Shown one piece after another: positions 34,718-43,048 of a DNA stretch of 64,000 nt. Every line of letters begins with the position of its first letter. The first letter of the stretch is position 1. The translations under genes were made by a program, and so were the position numbers. The notes under the pieces are model-generated. The model made no database searches. It was not told the origin of the DNA and saw only the letters and a list, made by a program, of their open reading frames with translations. Origin of the DNA: Paenibacillus sp. V4I3 (lineage in GTDB: Bacteria > Bacillota > Bacilli > Paenibacillales > NBRC-103111); the NCBI RefSeq assembly GCF_030817215.1, contig NZ_JAUSZA010000001.1:3632501-3696500 (forward strand), in the 5' to 3' direction.

Positions 34718-35348
34718 ATAGAACTTACATCCCGTCAAATGGAAATCATTGAACGCGTAAAAAAACATGCTCCGATTACCGGAGAAAACCTAGCGGAAAT
34801 GCTCGGAATCGCTCGTCCTACCATTCGTTCCGACCTTGCCCTGCTTGTTATGCTAGGTTATTTGGATGCGAAGCCAAAGGTTGGTTATTTTCTCGGAAAA
34901 ACGCTGGAACGTGAAGAATCATCGTACAAAAAGCTGGATGGCATTTATGTTAAAGATGTTATGGGTTTTACCTGTCGTTCTTCAAGAAACAGCTACGGTG
35001 AATGATGCCGTCGTCTCTCTGTTTCTTGAGAATGTGGGTACTCTGATGATTGTGAGCAGTAATCGTGCATTAGTTGGTATTGTCTCTAGAAAAGATTTGT
35101 TAAAGGTAACGTTAGGCAATGCGGGTGCTCCTACCATGCCGATTAGTCTTGTGATGACGAGACACCCGAACATCGTTACGGTAAGTCCGGAGGACCATGT
35201 CATTGATGCTGCGCGAAAAATGATTCATCATCAAGTTGACAGTCTGCCAGTCGTGAGTTTGGACTCAGAACAAGACAAAGATGGCGTTATCGGACGAATA
35301 ACGAAAACAACCATGACCAAATTAATGTTGGAACTAGCTGCGAATTAG
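34718..35348 (+). pseudogene. ccpN: CcpN-like regulator (HTH + two CBS domains), frameshifted and without standard start
   Basis: Two overlapping frames make one protein of ~210 aa: HTH (IIERVKKHAPITGENLAEML, DLALLVMLGYLDAKP) then CBS pairs (LQETATVNDAVVSLFLENVG; VMTRHPNIVTVSPEDHVIDA). The frame shifts by +1 in the TTTT at 34966-34969; dropping one T gives DVMGLPVVLQETATV. The expected beginning TIELTSRQ is read from codons near 34718 but has no ATG, GTG or TTG there, although GGGGAGGG lies at 34703-34710; the first ATG is at 34739 without a ribosome site. CcpN represses gluconeogenic genes in Bacillus subtilis. Either decayed or wrongly sequenced in two places. Confidence 0.75.
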
Positions 35349-35361
35349 GAGGTATTCACGG

Positions 35362-36162
35362 GTGGAGGAGAAAGTCCATACGATATTCGTTTGTTCGGAC
35401 TCGGTTGGGGAAACGGCAAACACGGTTGTTCAAGCTACAATTCGTCAATTTAACGCCAGTCAAGTTCATGTAAGGCGTTTTGGAACTATGCGTACGGAGG
35501 AAGAAATCCGAAGTATGATGGAGGAAGCTTCCCGACTTGGCAGTTTTGTTGTTTATACGCTCGTTCTTCCGGAATTAAGAGAGATGATGCGTCAAGAAGC
35601 GATTCGCTTAAACGTGACTAGCATTGACGTCCTAGGTCCTGTCATGCAAGCTTTTATTGATACTTTTAATGATTCTCCCAAAAGGAAAGCAGGGTTACTG
35701 CACCAAATGGATGAAGATTATTATAAGCGGGTCGAAGCGATCGAATTTGCTGTTAAAAGCGATGACGGAAAAGACACAAGCGCTCTAAAACAAGCCCATA
35801 TTGTTCTATTGGGCGTTTCAAGGACGTCGAAAACACCGCTAAGTATTTATTTGGCGCATAAAGGTTATAAAGTAGCTAACTATCCATTAGTGCCGGAAGT
35901 AAAGCCGCCACAAGGGTTGTTTACGCTTAACAAAAGCAAATTGATCGGATTGACGATGAGTGCTGAACAGCTTGTGAAGATCCGTACGGAACGGCTGAAA
36001 GCAGTTGGGCTGCCATTTGGCGCTAAATATTCAGCATTAGAAAGAGTGGCGGAAGAGCTGGAGTATGCATTCGGATTGTATAAGCAGCTTGGATGTACCG
36101 TGATCGATGTCACCGAAAAAGCAATTGAGGAAACGGCTGGCATCATACTGGAAGCCATGTAG
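35362..36162 (+). CDS. yqfL: PPDK regulatory protein (bifunctional kinase/pyrophosphorylase)
   Basis: A 266-aa DUF299 protein that switches pyruvate phosphate dikinase off and on by ADP-dependent phosphorylation and Pi-dependent dephosphorylation of a Thr next to the catalytic His. The P-loop GVSRTSKT spans residues 151-158; the opening FVCSDSVGETANTVVQA and ending VIDVTEKAIEETA are typical. GTG 35362 follows TTAGGAGG by 9 bases, 13 bp after the regulator stop. In Bacillus subtilis yqfL likewise lies directly after ccpN. Its target gene ppdK is three genes upstream. Confidence 0.93.
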   Translation: MEEKVHTIFVCSDSVGETANTVVQATIRQFNASQVHVRRFGTMRTEEEIRSMMEEASRLGSFVVYTLVLPELREMMRQEAIRLNVTSIDVLGPVMQAFIDTFNDSPKRKAGLLHQMDEDYYKRVEAIEFAVKSDDGKDTSALKQAHIVLLGVSRTSKTPLSIYLAHKGYKVANYPLVPEVKPPQGLFTLNKSKLIGLTMSAEQLVKIRTERLKAVGLPFGAKYSALERVAEELEYAFGLYKQLGCTVIDVTEKAIEETAGIILEAM

Positions 36163-36177
36163 TACGTCAAAATTTTC

Positions 36178-36215
36178 AACGAGCGCTCTGCAGCCGCGGG
36201 TCGCTTTTTTTTGCT
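36178..36215 (+). terminator. Probable terminator after yqfL
   Basis: GAGCG…CGCTT arms around a GC-rich loop are followed by eight T (36206-36213). The stem is short, so the call is moderate. Confidence 0.5.
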
Positions 36216-36218
36216 ATT

Positions 36219-36410
36219 TTATTTCTGGCCGTTTGGCCGTCGCTTCAAGCCGCTTAAACTAATCGGTTTTTCAATTTCCGCATAGTTATCATCGATATCA
36301 CTACGAATCGAGTTCAGCAGATGAAGAGCGTGGCTTCTTTCATCATATTCAGGAATCAGTTGGATCAATTCTTCCAATCGTTTTAATCTCGTTTCTGTAA
36401 CAAATCTCAT
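36219..36410 (-). CDS. Small hypothetical protein (63 aa)
   Basis: An acidic/basic helical protein, MRFVTETRLKRLEELIQLIP… with a long predicted amphipathic helix and the charged end GLKRRPNGQK. The minus-strand ATG is preceded by AGAGGAGC at suitable distance, which supports real translation. No known domain recognised; it stands alone between yqfL and cysJ. Confidence 0.6.
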   Translation of the reverse strand: MRFVTETRLKRLEELIQLIPEYDERSHALHLLNSIRSDIDDNYAEIEKPISLSGLKRRPNGQK

Positions 36411-36642
36411 TGGTGAAGCTCCTCTGCTTAAATCCTGTATCCTATAGTATTCGTATAAGAGTGGTAATATCGGTCTATACTTTTCCAGGGTTTTATCCCT
36501 TTATCAATATTACTGATAGATCACATAAGATCATTCTAATTGACCTATTTCGACATACATGATAGTTTCAAGAGAGTGAAAATAATGAGAAAAATGTATA
36601 ATAGGAAATAATATCATTGCAGGCTATGAGAGGTGGATATTC

Positions 36643-38466
36643 TTGGTACTTCAAGTAACAAACAGTCCTTTTAATCAGGAACAAGTAGAATTGCTTAATC
36701 GATTACTTCCTACACTAACGGAATCACAACGAATCTGGCTAAACGGTTATCTTGCGGCACTTCAGGGATCGGCTGTCGTGACGGCTTCTGGTGCAGCTCC
36801 TGTAGCTCCCCTAGCGACGAATGCACCTGTAATCTCCAAAGAAGTAACTGTACTTTTCGGATCACAGACGGGTAAGTCTCAAGGGTTAGCGAAGAAAATG
36901 TCCAAAAAGCTAGAAGAGCTAGGCTTTCAGGTAACGCTCTCCTCGATGGCAGACTTTAAGTCGAATAACTTGAAAAAGATTCAAAACTTGCTTGTTCTAG
37001 TGAGTACCCACGGAGAAGGAGATCCACCGGATAACGCTATTTCTTTCCATGAGTTCCTTCATAGCAAGAGAGCTCCTAAATTGGAGGATCTGCGTTTTTC
37101 CGTGCTTTCACTTGGAGATACATCTTACGAGCTTTTCTGCCAAACAGGTAAGGATTTCGACAAACGTCTGGAAGAGCTTGGCGGCAAACGCCTTGCGCCG
37201 CGTGTCGACTGCGACGTGGATTTCGATGAGCCAGCTGCAGAGTGGATGAGTTCCGTTTTAAGCTCTTTAAGTGAAGCATCATCGGGCTCGACTGCTGTAA
37301 GTGGTGCCCAAGCGGCTGTTGAAAGTGGAACTGAATCTGAATATTCGAGAACAAATCCATTTCAAGCCGAGGTTCTTGAGAATTTGAATCTGAATGGTCG
37401 TGGATCGGACCGCGAAACCCGCCACATTGAGATATCCCTTGAGGGATCTAATCTTCAGTATGAACCGGGTGATTGCTTAGGCATCTATCCGGAGAACCAC
37501 CCTCGCCTTGTGGACGAATTGATCGAAGCCATGGGTTGGAAAGCCGAGGAACTCGTTACTATTAATAAAAATGGCGACAAGCGTTCATTACGCGAGGCGT
37601 TACTTCATAATTATGAAATTACTGTATTGACGAAGCCGTTGCTGGAACAAGTTGCAAAGCTTACCTCAAGCAATGGGCTGCAGGAGCTGTTGGCTGCAGG
37701 ACGCGAGCAAGATCTTAAAACGTATATCAATGGGCGGGATTTATTAGATTTGGTGCAGGATTACTCTCTTAAGGGAGTATCCGCGGGCGAGTTCGTAGCG
37801 ATCCTTCGTAAGATGCCTGCTCGACTTTACTCGATCGCAAGCAGTTCCAAAGCTTTCCCAGATGAGGTACACGTTACCGTCCGTACGGTGCGTTACGAGA
37901 CTCAAGGCAGAGAACGTTACGGCGTGTGCTCCGTGCAGCTCGCTGAACGAATCAAGTCTGGCGAAACGCTGCCGGTTTACATTCAAAACAATCCGAATTT
38001 CAAGCTTCCCGAGAACTCGGAAACACCTATCATTATGATCGGACCAGGCACGGGCGTCGCTCCATTCAGAGCCTTTCTAGGAGAAAGAGAAGAGACTGGG
38101 GCCGAAGGCAAATCATGGCTCTTCTACGGAGATCAGCACTTCTCCACCGATTTCCTTTATCAGATTGAATGGCAGAAGTGGCTTAAGGATGGCGTGTTGA
38201 CGCGCATGGATGTTGCATTCTCCCGCGATACCGACCAGAAAGTATATGTGCAGCATCGGATGCTTGAGAAGAGCGCCGAGCTCTATAAATGGCTTCAAGA
38301 AGGGGCAATCGTGTACGTATGTGGTGACGAGAAGAAAATGGCACACGACGTCCATGCGACCCTGGCAACAATTATTGAACAAGAGGGCGGCTTCAGCTCG
38401 GAGGAAGCAGCGGAGTATTTGACCCGTATGCAACAGCAAAAACGTTATCAGAGGGATGTTTATTAA
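36643..38466 (+). CDS. cysJ: Sulfite reductase [NADPH] flavoprotein alpha-component
   Basis: A 607-aa electron-transfer subunit: N-terminal ~65-aa lead, flavodoxin-like FMN domain ([32 protein letters not shown]), FAD domain (ARLYSIASS), and NADPH-binding C-terminus ([25 protein letters not shown]). It passes electrons from NADPH to the hemoprotein CysI encoded 38 bp downstream. TTG 36643 is used, with GAGAGGTGG upstream; no ATG lies near. Part of assimilatory sulfate reduction. Confidence 0.95.
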   Translation: MVLQVTNSPFNQEQVELLNRLLPTLTESQRIWLNGYLAALQGSAVVTASGAAPVAPLATNAPVISKEVTVLFGSQTGKSQGLAKKMSKKLEELGFQVTLSSMADFKSNNLKKIQNLLVLVSTHGEGDPPDNAISFHEFLHSKRAPKLEDLRFSVLSLGDTSYELFCQTGKDFDKRLEELGGKRLAPRVDCDVDFDEPAAEWMSSVLSSLSEASSGSTAVSGAQAAVESGTESEYSRTNPFQAEVLENLNLNGRGSDRETRHIEISLEGSNLQYEPGDCLGIYPENHPRLVDELIEAMGWKAEELVTINKNGDKRSLREALLHNYEITVLTKPLLEQVAKLTSSNGLQELLAAGREQDLKTYINGRDLLDLVQDYSLKGVSAGEFVAILRKMPARLYSIASSSKAFPDEVHVTVRTVRYETQGRERYGVCSVQLAERIKSGETLPVYIQNNPNFKLPENSETPIIMIGPGTGVAPFRAFLGEREETGAEGKSWLFYGDQHFSTDFLYQIEWQKWLKDGVLTRMDVAFSRDTDQKVYVQHRMLEKSAELYKWLQEGAIVYVCGDEKKMAHDVHATLATIIEQEGGFSSEEAAEYLTRMQQQKRYQRDVY

Positions 38467-38504
38467 GTTCAGATCCCAAAGATCGCGAGAGGAGAAAGGC
38501 CAAT

Positions 38505-40226
38505 ATGTCAGAAAACAATTTACTTTCAAAGAACAGTGCGCCGCACAGTGAAGTAGAACACATAAAAATGAGAACCAATTACTTGCGGGGGAGTCTCGAA
38601 GAGACGCTGAAAGGCACAATTACGGGGTCCATCCCAGAGGATGATAACCGTTTGATGAAGTTTCATGGAAGCTATATGCAGGATGACAGGGATCTGCGCA
38701 ACGAACGGCAGAAGCAGAAGCTGGAGCCGGCCTATCAGTTCATGCTGCGTGTGCGTGCTGCTGGCGGTGTCGTTACGCCAGAGCAATGGTTGATGATGGA
38801 CGGGGTTGCACAGAAGTATGCTAACGGTACGATCCGTCTGACGACTCGTCAATCTTTCCAGCTTCACGGCGTGCTGAAGTGGAATTTGAAGAAGACAATC
38901 CGTGAAGTGAATGATTCGTTGTTAAGTACGCTAGCCGCGTGCGGTGACGTTAACCGGAACGTCATGTGTAATCCGAATCCTTACCAGTCGGATGTTCATG
39001 CTGAAGTATACGAATGGGCCTGCCGCGTGAGCAACCATCTTGATCCACAAACCAAAGCCTATCACGAGATCTGGCTTGATGGCGAAAAGGTAGTGGACAG
39101 CCAAGATGGCATAGTGCAAGAGCCGATCTATGGACAAGTGTATTTGCCGCGTAAGTTTAAAATCGGTATTGCAGTGCCGCCTTCCAATGATGTGGATGTA
39201 TTCTCGCAGGATCTGGGTTTCATTGCTATCGTTGAAGATGGGCGTCTAAAAGGCTTTAACGTATCCGTAGGCGGCGGTATGGGGATGAGCCATGGTGATA
39301 CGTTGACTTACCCGCAAGTAGCCCAAGTAATCGGATTCATCACGCCTGATCAACTAATTGATTTGGCGGAGAAGACGGTTACGATTCAACGGGATTATGG
39401 CGATCGCTCTGTGCGGAAGCATGCACGTTTTAAATATACCATTGATGACCGCGGCATTGATTGGTTCGTTGGTGAACTAACCGCTCGTTTAGGTTGGAAG
39501 CTCGAAGCGGCGCGTCCATACCATTTTGATCATAACGGGGATCGCTATGGCTGGGTTAAGGGAAGTAACGGGAAATGGCATTTCAACCTGTTTATTCAAA
39601 ACGGCCGTGTAAAAGACGAGGATAATTACCTGCTGATGACCGGACTTCGTGAAATTGCCAAAGTGCACAACGGGGACTTCAGACTTACGGCGAACCAGAA
39701 TCTGGTGATCGGTAATGTGAGCACTCAGAAGAAGAAAAAGATCGAAGAGCTGATCAAAGAATACGGTCTTACGGATGGACTTCAGTACTCCGCATTGCGC
39801 AGAAGCTCTATGGCTTGCGTGTCTCTGCCGACTTGTGGTATGGCGATGGCTGAAGCTGAGCGCTATCTGCCCGACTTAATCGATAAAATCGAGCCGATGT
39901 TGGAAGAAGCAGGTTTGGGTGACAAAGAGATCGTCATTCGCATGACCGGTTGTCCGAATGGATGCGCTCGCCCAATGCTGGCAGAAATCGCGTTCATTGG
40001 CAAGGCACCAGGCAAATACAACATGTATTTGGGCGGTGGGCATTCCGGAAACCGACTAAACAAGCTGTATAAGGAAAACATCGGCGAAGTGGAGATTCTG
40101 GAGTCGCTGCGACCGCTTGTTAATCAATATGCGAAGGAACGGCAAGAAAACGAGCATTTCGGCGATTTTGTTATTCGCGCTGGCTATGTCAAAGAAGTTC
40201 GTTCCGGACAAGACTTTCATTCGTAA
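38505..40226 (+). CDS. cysI: Sulfite reductase [NADPH] hemoprotein beta-component
   Basis: A 573-aa siroheme/[4Fe-4S] enzyme reducing sulfite to sulfide. Cluster ligands are Cys438 and Cys444 ([13 protein letters not shown]) and Cys483 and Cys487 ([10 protein letters not shown]). The substrate-side segment [18 protein letters not shown] is also present. ATG follows GAGAGGAGAAAGG. Forms a two-gene operon with cysJ, ended by a strong terminator. Confidence 0.95.
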   Translation: MSENNLLSKNSAPHSEVEHIKMRTNYLRGSLEETLKGTITGSIPEDDNRLMKFHGSYMQDDRDLRNERQKQKLEPAYQFMLRVRAAGGVVTPEQWLMMDGVAQKYANGTIRLTTRQSFQLHGVLKWNLKKTIREVNDSLLSTLAACGDVNRNVMCNPNPYQSDVHAEVYEWACRVSNHLDPQTKAYHEIWLDGEKVVDSQDGIVQEPIYGQVYLPRKFKIGIAVPPSNDVDVFSQDLGFIAIVEDGRLKGFNVSVGGGMGMSHGDTLTYPQVAQVIGFITPDQLIDLAEKTVTIQRDYGDRSVRKHARFKYTIDDRGIDWFVGELTARLGWKLEAARPYHFDHNGDRYGWVKGSNGKWHFNLFIQNGRVKDEDNYLLMTGLREIAKVHNGDFRLTANQNLVIGNVSTQKKKKIEELIKEYGLTDGLQYSALRRSSMACVSLPTCGMAMAEAERYLPDLIDKIEPMLEEAGLGDKEIVIRMTGCPNGCARPMLAEIAFIGKAPGKYNMYLGGGHSGNRLNKLYKENIGEVEILESLRPLVNQYAKERQENEHFGDFVIRAGYVKEVRSGQDFHS

Positions 40227-40274
40227 AATATGGTTAACTAATTTCAATAGCTTCCCGGAAATAATCGGAAATAG

Positions 40275-40312
40275 AAAGAAGTGCGTTCACTTAGACGCAC
40301 TTCTTTTTTTTT
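40275..40312 (+). terminator. Intrinsic terminator after cysJI
   Basis: AAAGAAGTGCGT (40275-40286) and ACGCACTTCTTT (40295-40306) form a 12-bp perfect stem with an 8-base loop, continuing into a run of nine T. Confidence 0.93.
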
Positions 40313-40369
40313 GACTCTGTTTTGATTTTATTGTTGATTTTACGCCAAACACTCACAAATTAATTTTAT

Positions 40370-40407
40370 AATATTCCTTGACAGGAATATTCCGATAGAG
40401 GTATATT
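40370..40407 (+). promoter_or_regulatory. Promoter with operator over the -35 box (ArsR-type pair)
   Basis: -35 TTGACA (40378-40383), 18-bp spacer, -10 TATATT (40402-40407). The -35 hexamer is the exact loop of the perfect 8-bp inverted repeat AATATTCC-TTGACA-GGAATATT (40370-40391). An ArsR-type repressor bound there would block RNA polymerase, consistent with autoregulation (inference). Confidence 0.75.
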
Positions 40408-40478
40408 GTAAATAGAAATAAGGTAACTTGCTAACGAAACGAGGTGGCCTGACTTGACTAGAACTGGAAAACATCATC

Positions 40479-40808
40479 ATGGATAACACAACATTTAACG
40501 CACTGGCCGAACCCAACCGTTTACGCATTGTTGAACACCTGTTAGAAGGTCCCTTGACAGTAGGGGATATCGCCGATGGCCTTGGGCTTCGCCAGCCTCA
40601 AGCCTCGAAGCATCTGCGTGTCCTGCTTGAGGCCGGACTAGTCGAGGTAGAGGCTGTCGCCAATCGCCGGAACTACAAGCTCCGATTGGAGCCGTTCCAA
40701 GAACTGGACGCTTGGCTTGAAACCTACCGCAGTGTCTGGGATGAACGATTTGACGCTCTGGAGAATTACCTGCAGAAGCTGAAAAACAAACAAAACAAAC
40801 AAAACTAA
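40479..40808 (+). CDS. ArsR-family transcriptional regulator
   Basis: A 109-aa winged-helix repressor: FNALAEPNRLRIVEHLLEGP, recognition region LRQPQASKHLRVLLEAGLVE and a wing NRRNYKLRLEP. No metal-binding CxC motif is visible, so it belongs to the non-metal ArsR group that is usually paired with SRPBCC proteins. The ribosome site is weak (GGAAA 10 bases upstream). A palindromic operator covers its promoter. Followed 18 bp later by its SRPBCC partner. Confidence 0.85.
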   Translation: MDNTTFNALAEPNRLRIVEHLLEGPLTVGDIADGLGLRQPQASKHLRVLLEAGLVEVEAVANRRNYKLRLEPFQELDAWLETYRSVWDERFDALENYLQKLKNKQNKQN

Positions 40809-40826
40809 ATTTTAGGAGGATTTTCA

Positions 40827-41336
40827 ATGTCAAACAAAATGATTTCCAAGGTAGAGGGTCAGGAACTAATTTTGGAGCGTGTTTTTAACGCGCCACGCGA
40901 GCTTGTCTTCAAAGCATTCTCAGAGGCTGAGCATCTAAAGCATTGGTGGGGACCTCGTGGCTGGACGCTTACAGTTTGCAACGTTGACTTTCGTCCGGGC
41001 GGTATCTGGCATTACTGCATGAAGTGTATCGATCAGAACCAAGGGGATTTTTACGGTTACGAATCTTGGGGCAAAGCAGTCTATGATGAAATCGTTGAGG
41101 CTGAGAAAGTCGTTTACGTCGATTACTTCTCGGATGCCGAAGGGAATGAAACGGAGGGTATGCCGTCGTCTCACATAACGATGACTTTTGTAGAATATGA
41201 AGGCAAGACGAAGCTTGTCAGCCGCTCAAAATACGCTTCACCTGAAGCGCTCGAAACCGTCATGGAAATGGGAATGGAACAAGGAATTACTGAAACTTGG
41301 GATCGTCTCGACGAGCATCTGCAATCCATTCAATAA
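40827..41336 (+). CDS. SRPBCC/AHSA1-domain protein
   Basis: A 169-aa START-like protein of the AHSA1 group (LERVFNAPRELVFKAFSEAE, HWWGPRGWT, FVEYEGKTKL, GWDRLDEHL-type ending WDRLDEHLQ). Such proteins form a hydrophobic ligand pocket; most partners of ArsR regulators have unknown ligands. The ATG follows TAGGAGGATTTTCA. Co-transcribed with the ArsR gene. Confidence 0.85.
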   Translation: MSNKMISKVEGQELILERVFNAPRELVFKAFSEAEHLKHWWGPRGWTLTVCNVDFRPGGIWHYCMKCIDQNQGDFYGYESWGKAVYDEIVEAEKVVYVDYFSDAEGNETEGMPSSHITMTFVEYEGKTKLVSRSKYASPEALETVMEMGMEQGITETWDRLDEHLQSIQ

Positions 41337-41695
41337 TTTCTTAACACAAGGCCGTCCTCTACAAAAATTTAGCCTTATTATAAGGTTATAGAGCTATTTT
41401 AGGCTGGAATTGTTGTATTTTTTACAATATTCTCGTGGATAAACACGGATTAGCTTGCATATTGTTGTATAAAATACAACTTTGTCGTTCCATCCAACTA
41501 AGTTCGATCATGTTAGTTACCCATCACCAGCAAATGACATGGAGGTGCAAAAAAACAGAAATATTATTTAATATTGAAATAATATTTCACAAATTTGTCA
41601 TAAAGTTTATCCACCCAATCATTACCTTTTACAGCGTCCTGTTTTATAATAGGTGTACAAACCATTATTGAACAGAATTGGTGTGAATAAGCGAT
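41337..41695. other. Gene-free stretch with two matching inverted repeats
   Basis: Two 15-bp sites of the form TTGTA-N5-TACAA lie at 41413-41427 and 41465-41479, 52 bp apart. TGAAATAATATTTCA at 41575-41589 repeats the site at 6994-7008. A -10-like TATAAT is at 41645-41650, with a weak -35 (TTACCT, 41622). Frames of up to 78 codons here show no ribosome site or coding bias. It appears to be the control region of the small gene at 41696. Confidence 0.55.
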
Positions 41696-41845
41696 ATGGA
41701 ACTACTATTATTAGAAAAAATTGAAGCATTACGCATTGAAATGATAGAAGAGGCGTATATACGCGGAAGTTTAACGCATGAGAAGGTAGTTGATCTTAGT
41801 CAACAGTTAGATGAATATATTGTTAATTTTCAAGAGTTAAAATGA
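41696..41845 (+). CDS. Spo0E-like aspartyl-phosphate phosphatase
   Basis: A 49-aa helical-hairpin peptide: IEALRIEMIEEAYIRGSLT, then the family signature LSQQLDEYI (S-Q-x-L-D). Spo0E-family proteins remove phosphate from Spo0A~P and delay sporulation; several short members occur in most Bacillales. The ribosome site is weak; an upstream in-frame stop fixes the ATG at 41696. Single gene ended by a hairpin. Confidence 0.75.
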   Translation: MELLLLEKIEALRIEMIEEAYIRGSLTHEKVVDLSQQLDEYIVNFQELK

Positions 41846-41867
41846 TATTACTTTCATAGAGTGGCTC

Positions 41868-41898
41868 AGGGGATATGCAGCTGTATATCCTCTTTTTG
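41868..41898. terminator. Terminator between the Spo0E-like gene and cydS
   Basis: GGGGATAT/ATATCCTC arms around GCAGCTGT are followed by TTTTTG. It serves the plus-strand Spo0E-like gene and may also halt the convergent cyd transcript. Confidence 0.7.
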
Positions 41899-41912
41899 TT
41901 AGTTAAGATCGA

Positions 41913-42011
41913 TTAAAACTTATCCTGCCCTCTTGAGAACATCATGAATAAGATCCCGAGTGAAAACGCCACAAGTAAAAAAGGCGCAATCATAAGCAGA
42001 AAAAAATCCAT
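41913..42011 (-). CDS. cydS: CydS-like small subunit of cytochrome bd oxidase
   Basis: A 32-aa single-helix membrane peptide, MDFFLLMIAPFLLVAF… ending in SRGQDKF. It follows cydB directly on the minus strand (start 6 bases after cydB stop, with AAAGGGTG as ribosome site). CydS is the ~33-aa third subunit seen in the Geobacillus cytochrome bd structure, and short single-helix peptides at this place are typical of Bacillales cyd operons. A slightly longer start at 42017 is possible. Confidence 0.75.
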   Translation of the reverse strand: MDFFLLMIAPFLLVAFSLGILFMMFSRGQDKF

Positions 42012-42016
42012 ATACA

Positions 42017-43048
42017 TCACCCTTTCTTGGAGGGATTCCCTCGTACATATTCAGCGTCGAATAGGAACAGTCGCATCAGTAGAACAAGTGATGGAATAAG
42101 CAGACATAATCCAGCAAGGAAAACGACAATTAGAGAGATAGCCATAGCTTCGTTCGTGAAATTTTGGTGAATCGTAATGAACGGGTAAAGGATATACGGC
42201 AAGTGGGAAGCTCCATATCCGAAGAAGGCAAAGGCAAATTGCAGCATAACAAGGATAAATGCCGAGCCATAGCTTTTTCGTTTAAAAATCAGATAGACTG
42301 CCGCAATGAAGCACAGTAACGAAGCAACGAACATCCAAGACAGATCCAGCATAGCCTGAAAATGCTCCGGATTGTGCCAGCGAATAGCGAAGAAAACAAA
42401 TATACTGCACACGATTGTTGGTGGACTCCAGCCTAGTGCGTAACTCCGGACGATCTCAAGTGCTTCATAATCCTGCGCTTTGTTGGCATAGTAGGAAAGA
42501 AACATCGCAGAAATGTACAGAACGCTAACAAGTGCAAGCAGCACGACCGCCCAGGAATAGGAGCTTGTAAAGAGTTTGCCAAAGTGTAAAATAACCTTGC
42601 CATTCTCCTCTGTCATGTAACCTCCCTCTGATATCGTCAGGACGGTTGATAAGGAAGCGGGAATGAGGAGTCCGGTTGCTCCATACAAAAATGTATACAA
42701 GTGGCTTTGTTTTTGCATTTGTCCATAAATACTAAAAGCATAGTAAGAACCGCGTATCGCAAGTAGAACAATCGCAATGCTGCCAGGCACCAAAAGGGCT
42801 GTTCCAAAGTAATACGAGCTATCCGGAAAGAAGCCGACTATGCCGACAAAGAAGAAAACTAGGAAAACATTCGTTACTTCCCATACGGGTGATAGGTAAC
42901 GTTTGATGATGTTTTCAACGAGATGTTTTTTCCCAGTAGCGTAGGAGTAATAACTAAAGAAGCCTGCCCCGAAATCAATGGAAGCAACAATCAGATAGCC
43001 GTACAGAAATATCCATAGGACCGTAATGCCGATTAACTCGTACCTCAT
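42017..43048 (-). CDS. cydB: Cytochrome bd ubiquinol oxidase subunit II
   Basis: A 343-aa integral membrane protein with about nine helices, starting MRYELIGITVLWIFLYGYLI and containing DFGAGFFSYYS near residue 25. Partner of CydA in the terminal oxidase that reduces oxygen to water with menaquinol. Its start overlaps the cydA stop by 4 bases. Confidence 0.93.
   Translation of the reverse strand: MRYELIGITVLWIFLYGYLIVASIDFGAGFFSYYSYATGKKHLVENIIKRYLSPVWEVTNVFLVFFFVGIVGFFPDSSYYFGTALLVPGSIAIVLLAIRGSYYAFSIYGQMQKQSHLYTFLYGATGLLIPASLSTVLTISEGGYMTEENGKVILHFGKLFTSSYSWAVVLLALVSVLYISAMFLSYYANKAQDYEALEIVRSYALGWSPPTIVCSIFVFFAIRWHNPEHFQAMLDLSWMFVASLLCFIAAVYLIFKRKSYGSAFILVMLQFAFAFFGYGASHLPYILYPFITIHQNFTNEAMAISLIVVFLAGLCLLIPSLVLLMRLFLFDAEYVRGNPSKKG

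Noticed and set aside
36574..36602. Promoter before cysJ
   Set aside because: A TATAAT is present at 36597-36602 but the -35 region is poor and no CymR-type box could be recognised.
41488..41500. Spo0A box before the Spo0E-like gene
   Set aside because: TTTGTCGTT matches the 0A box only partly and is not at a promoter position I can support.
41435..41671. 78-codon open frame
   Set aside because: No ribosome site, erratic composition, and it covers inverted repeats and a promoter-like -10; likely non-coding.
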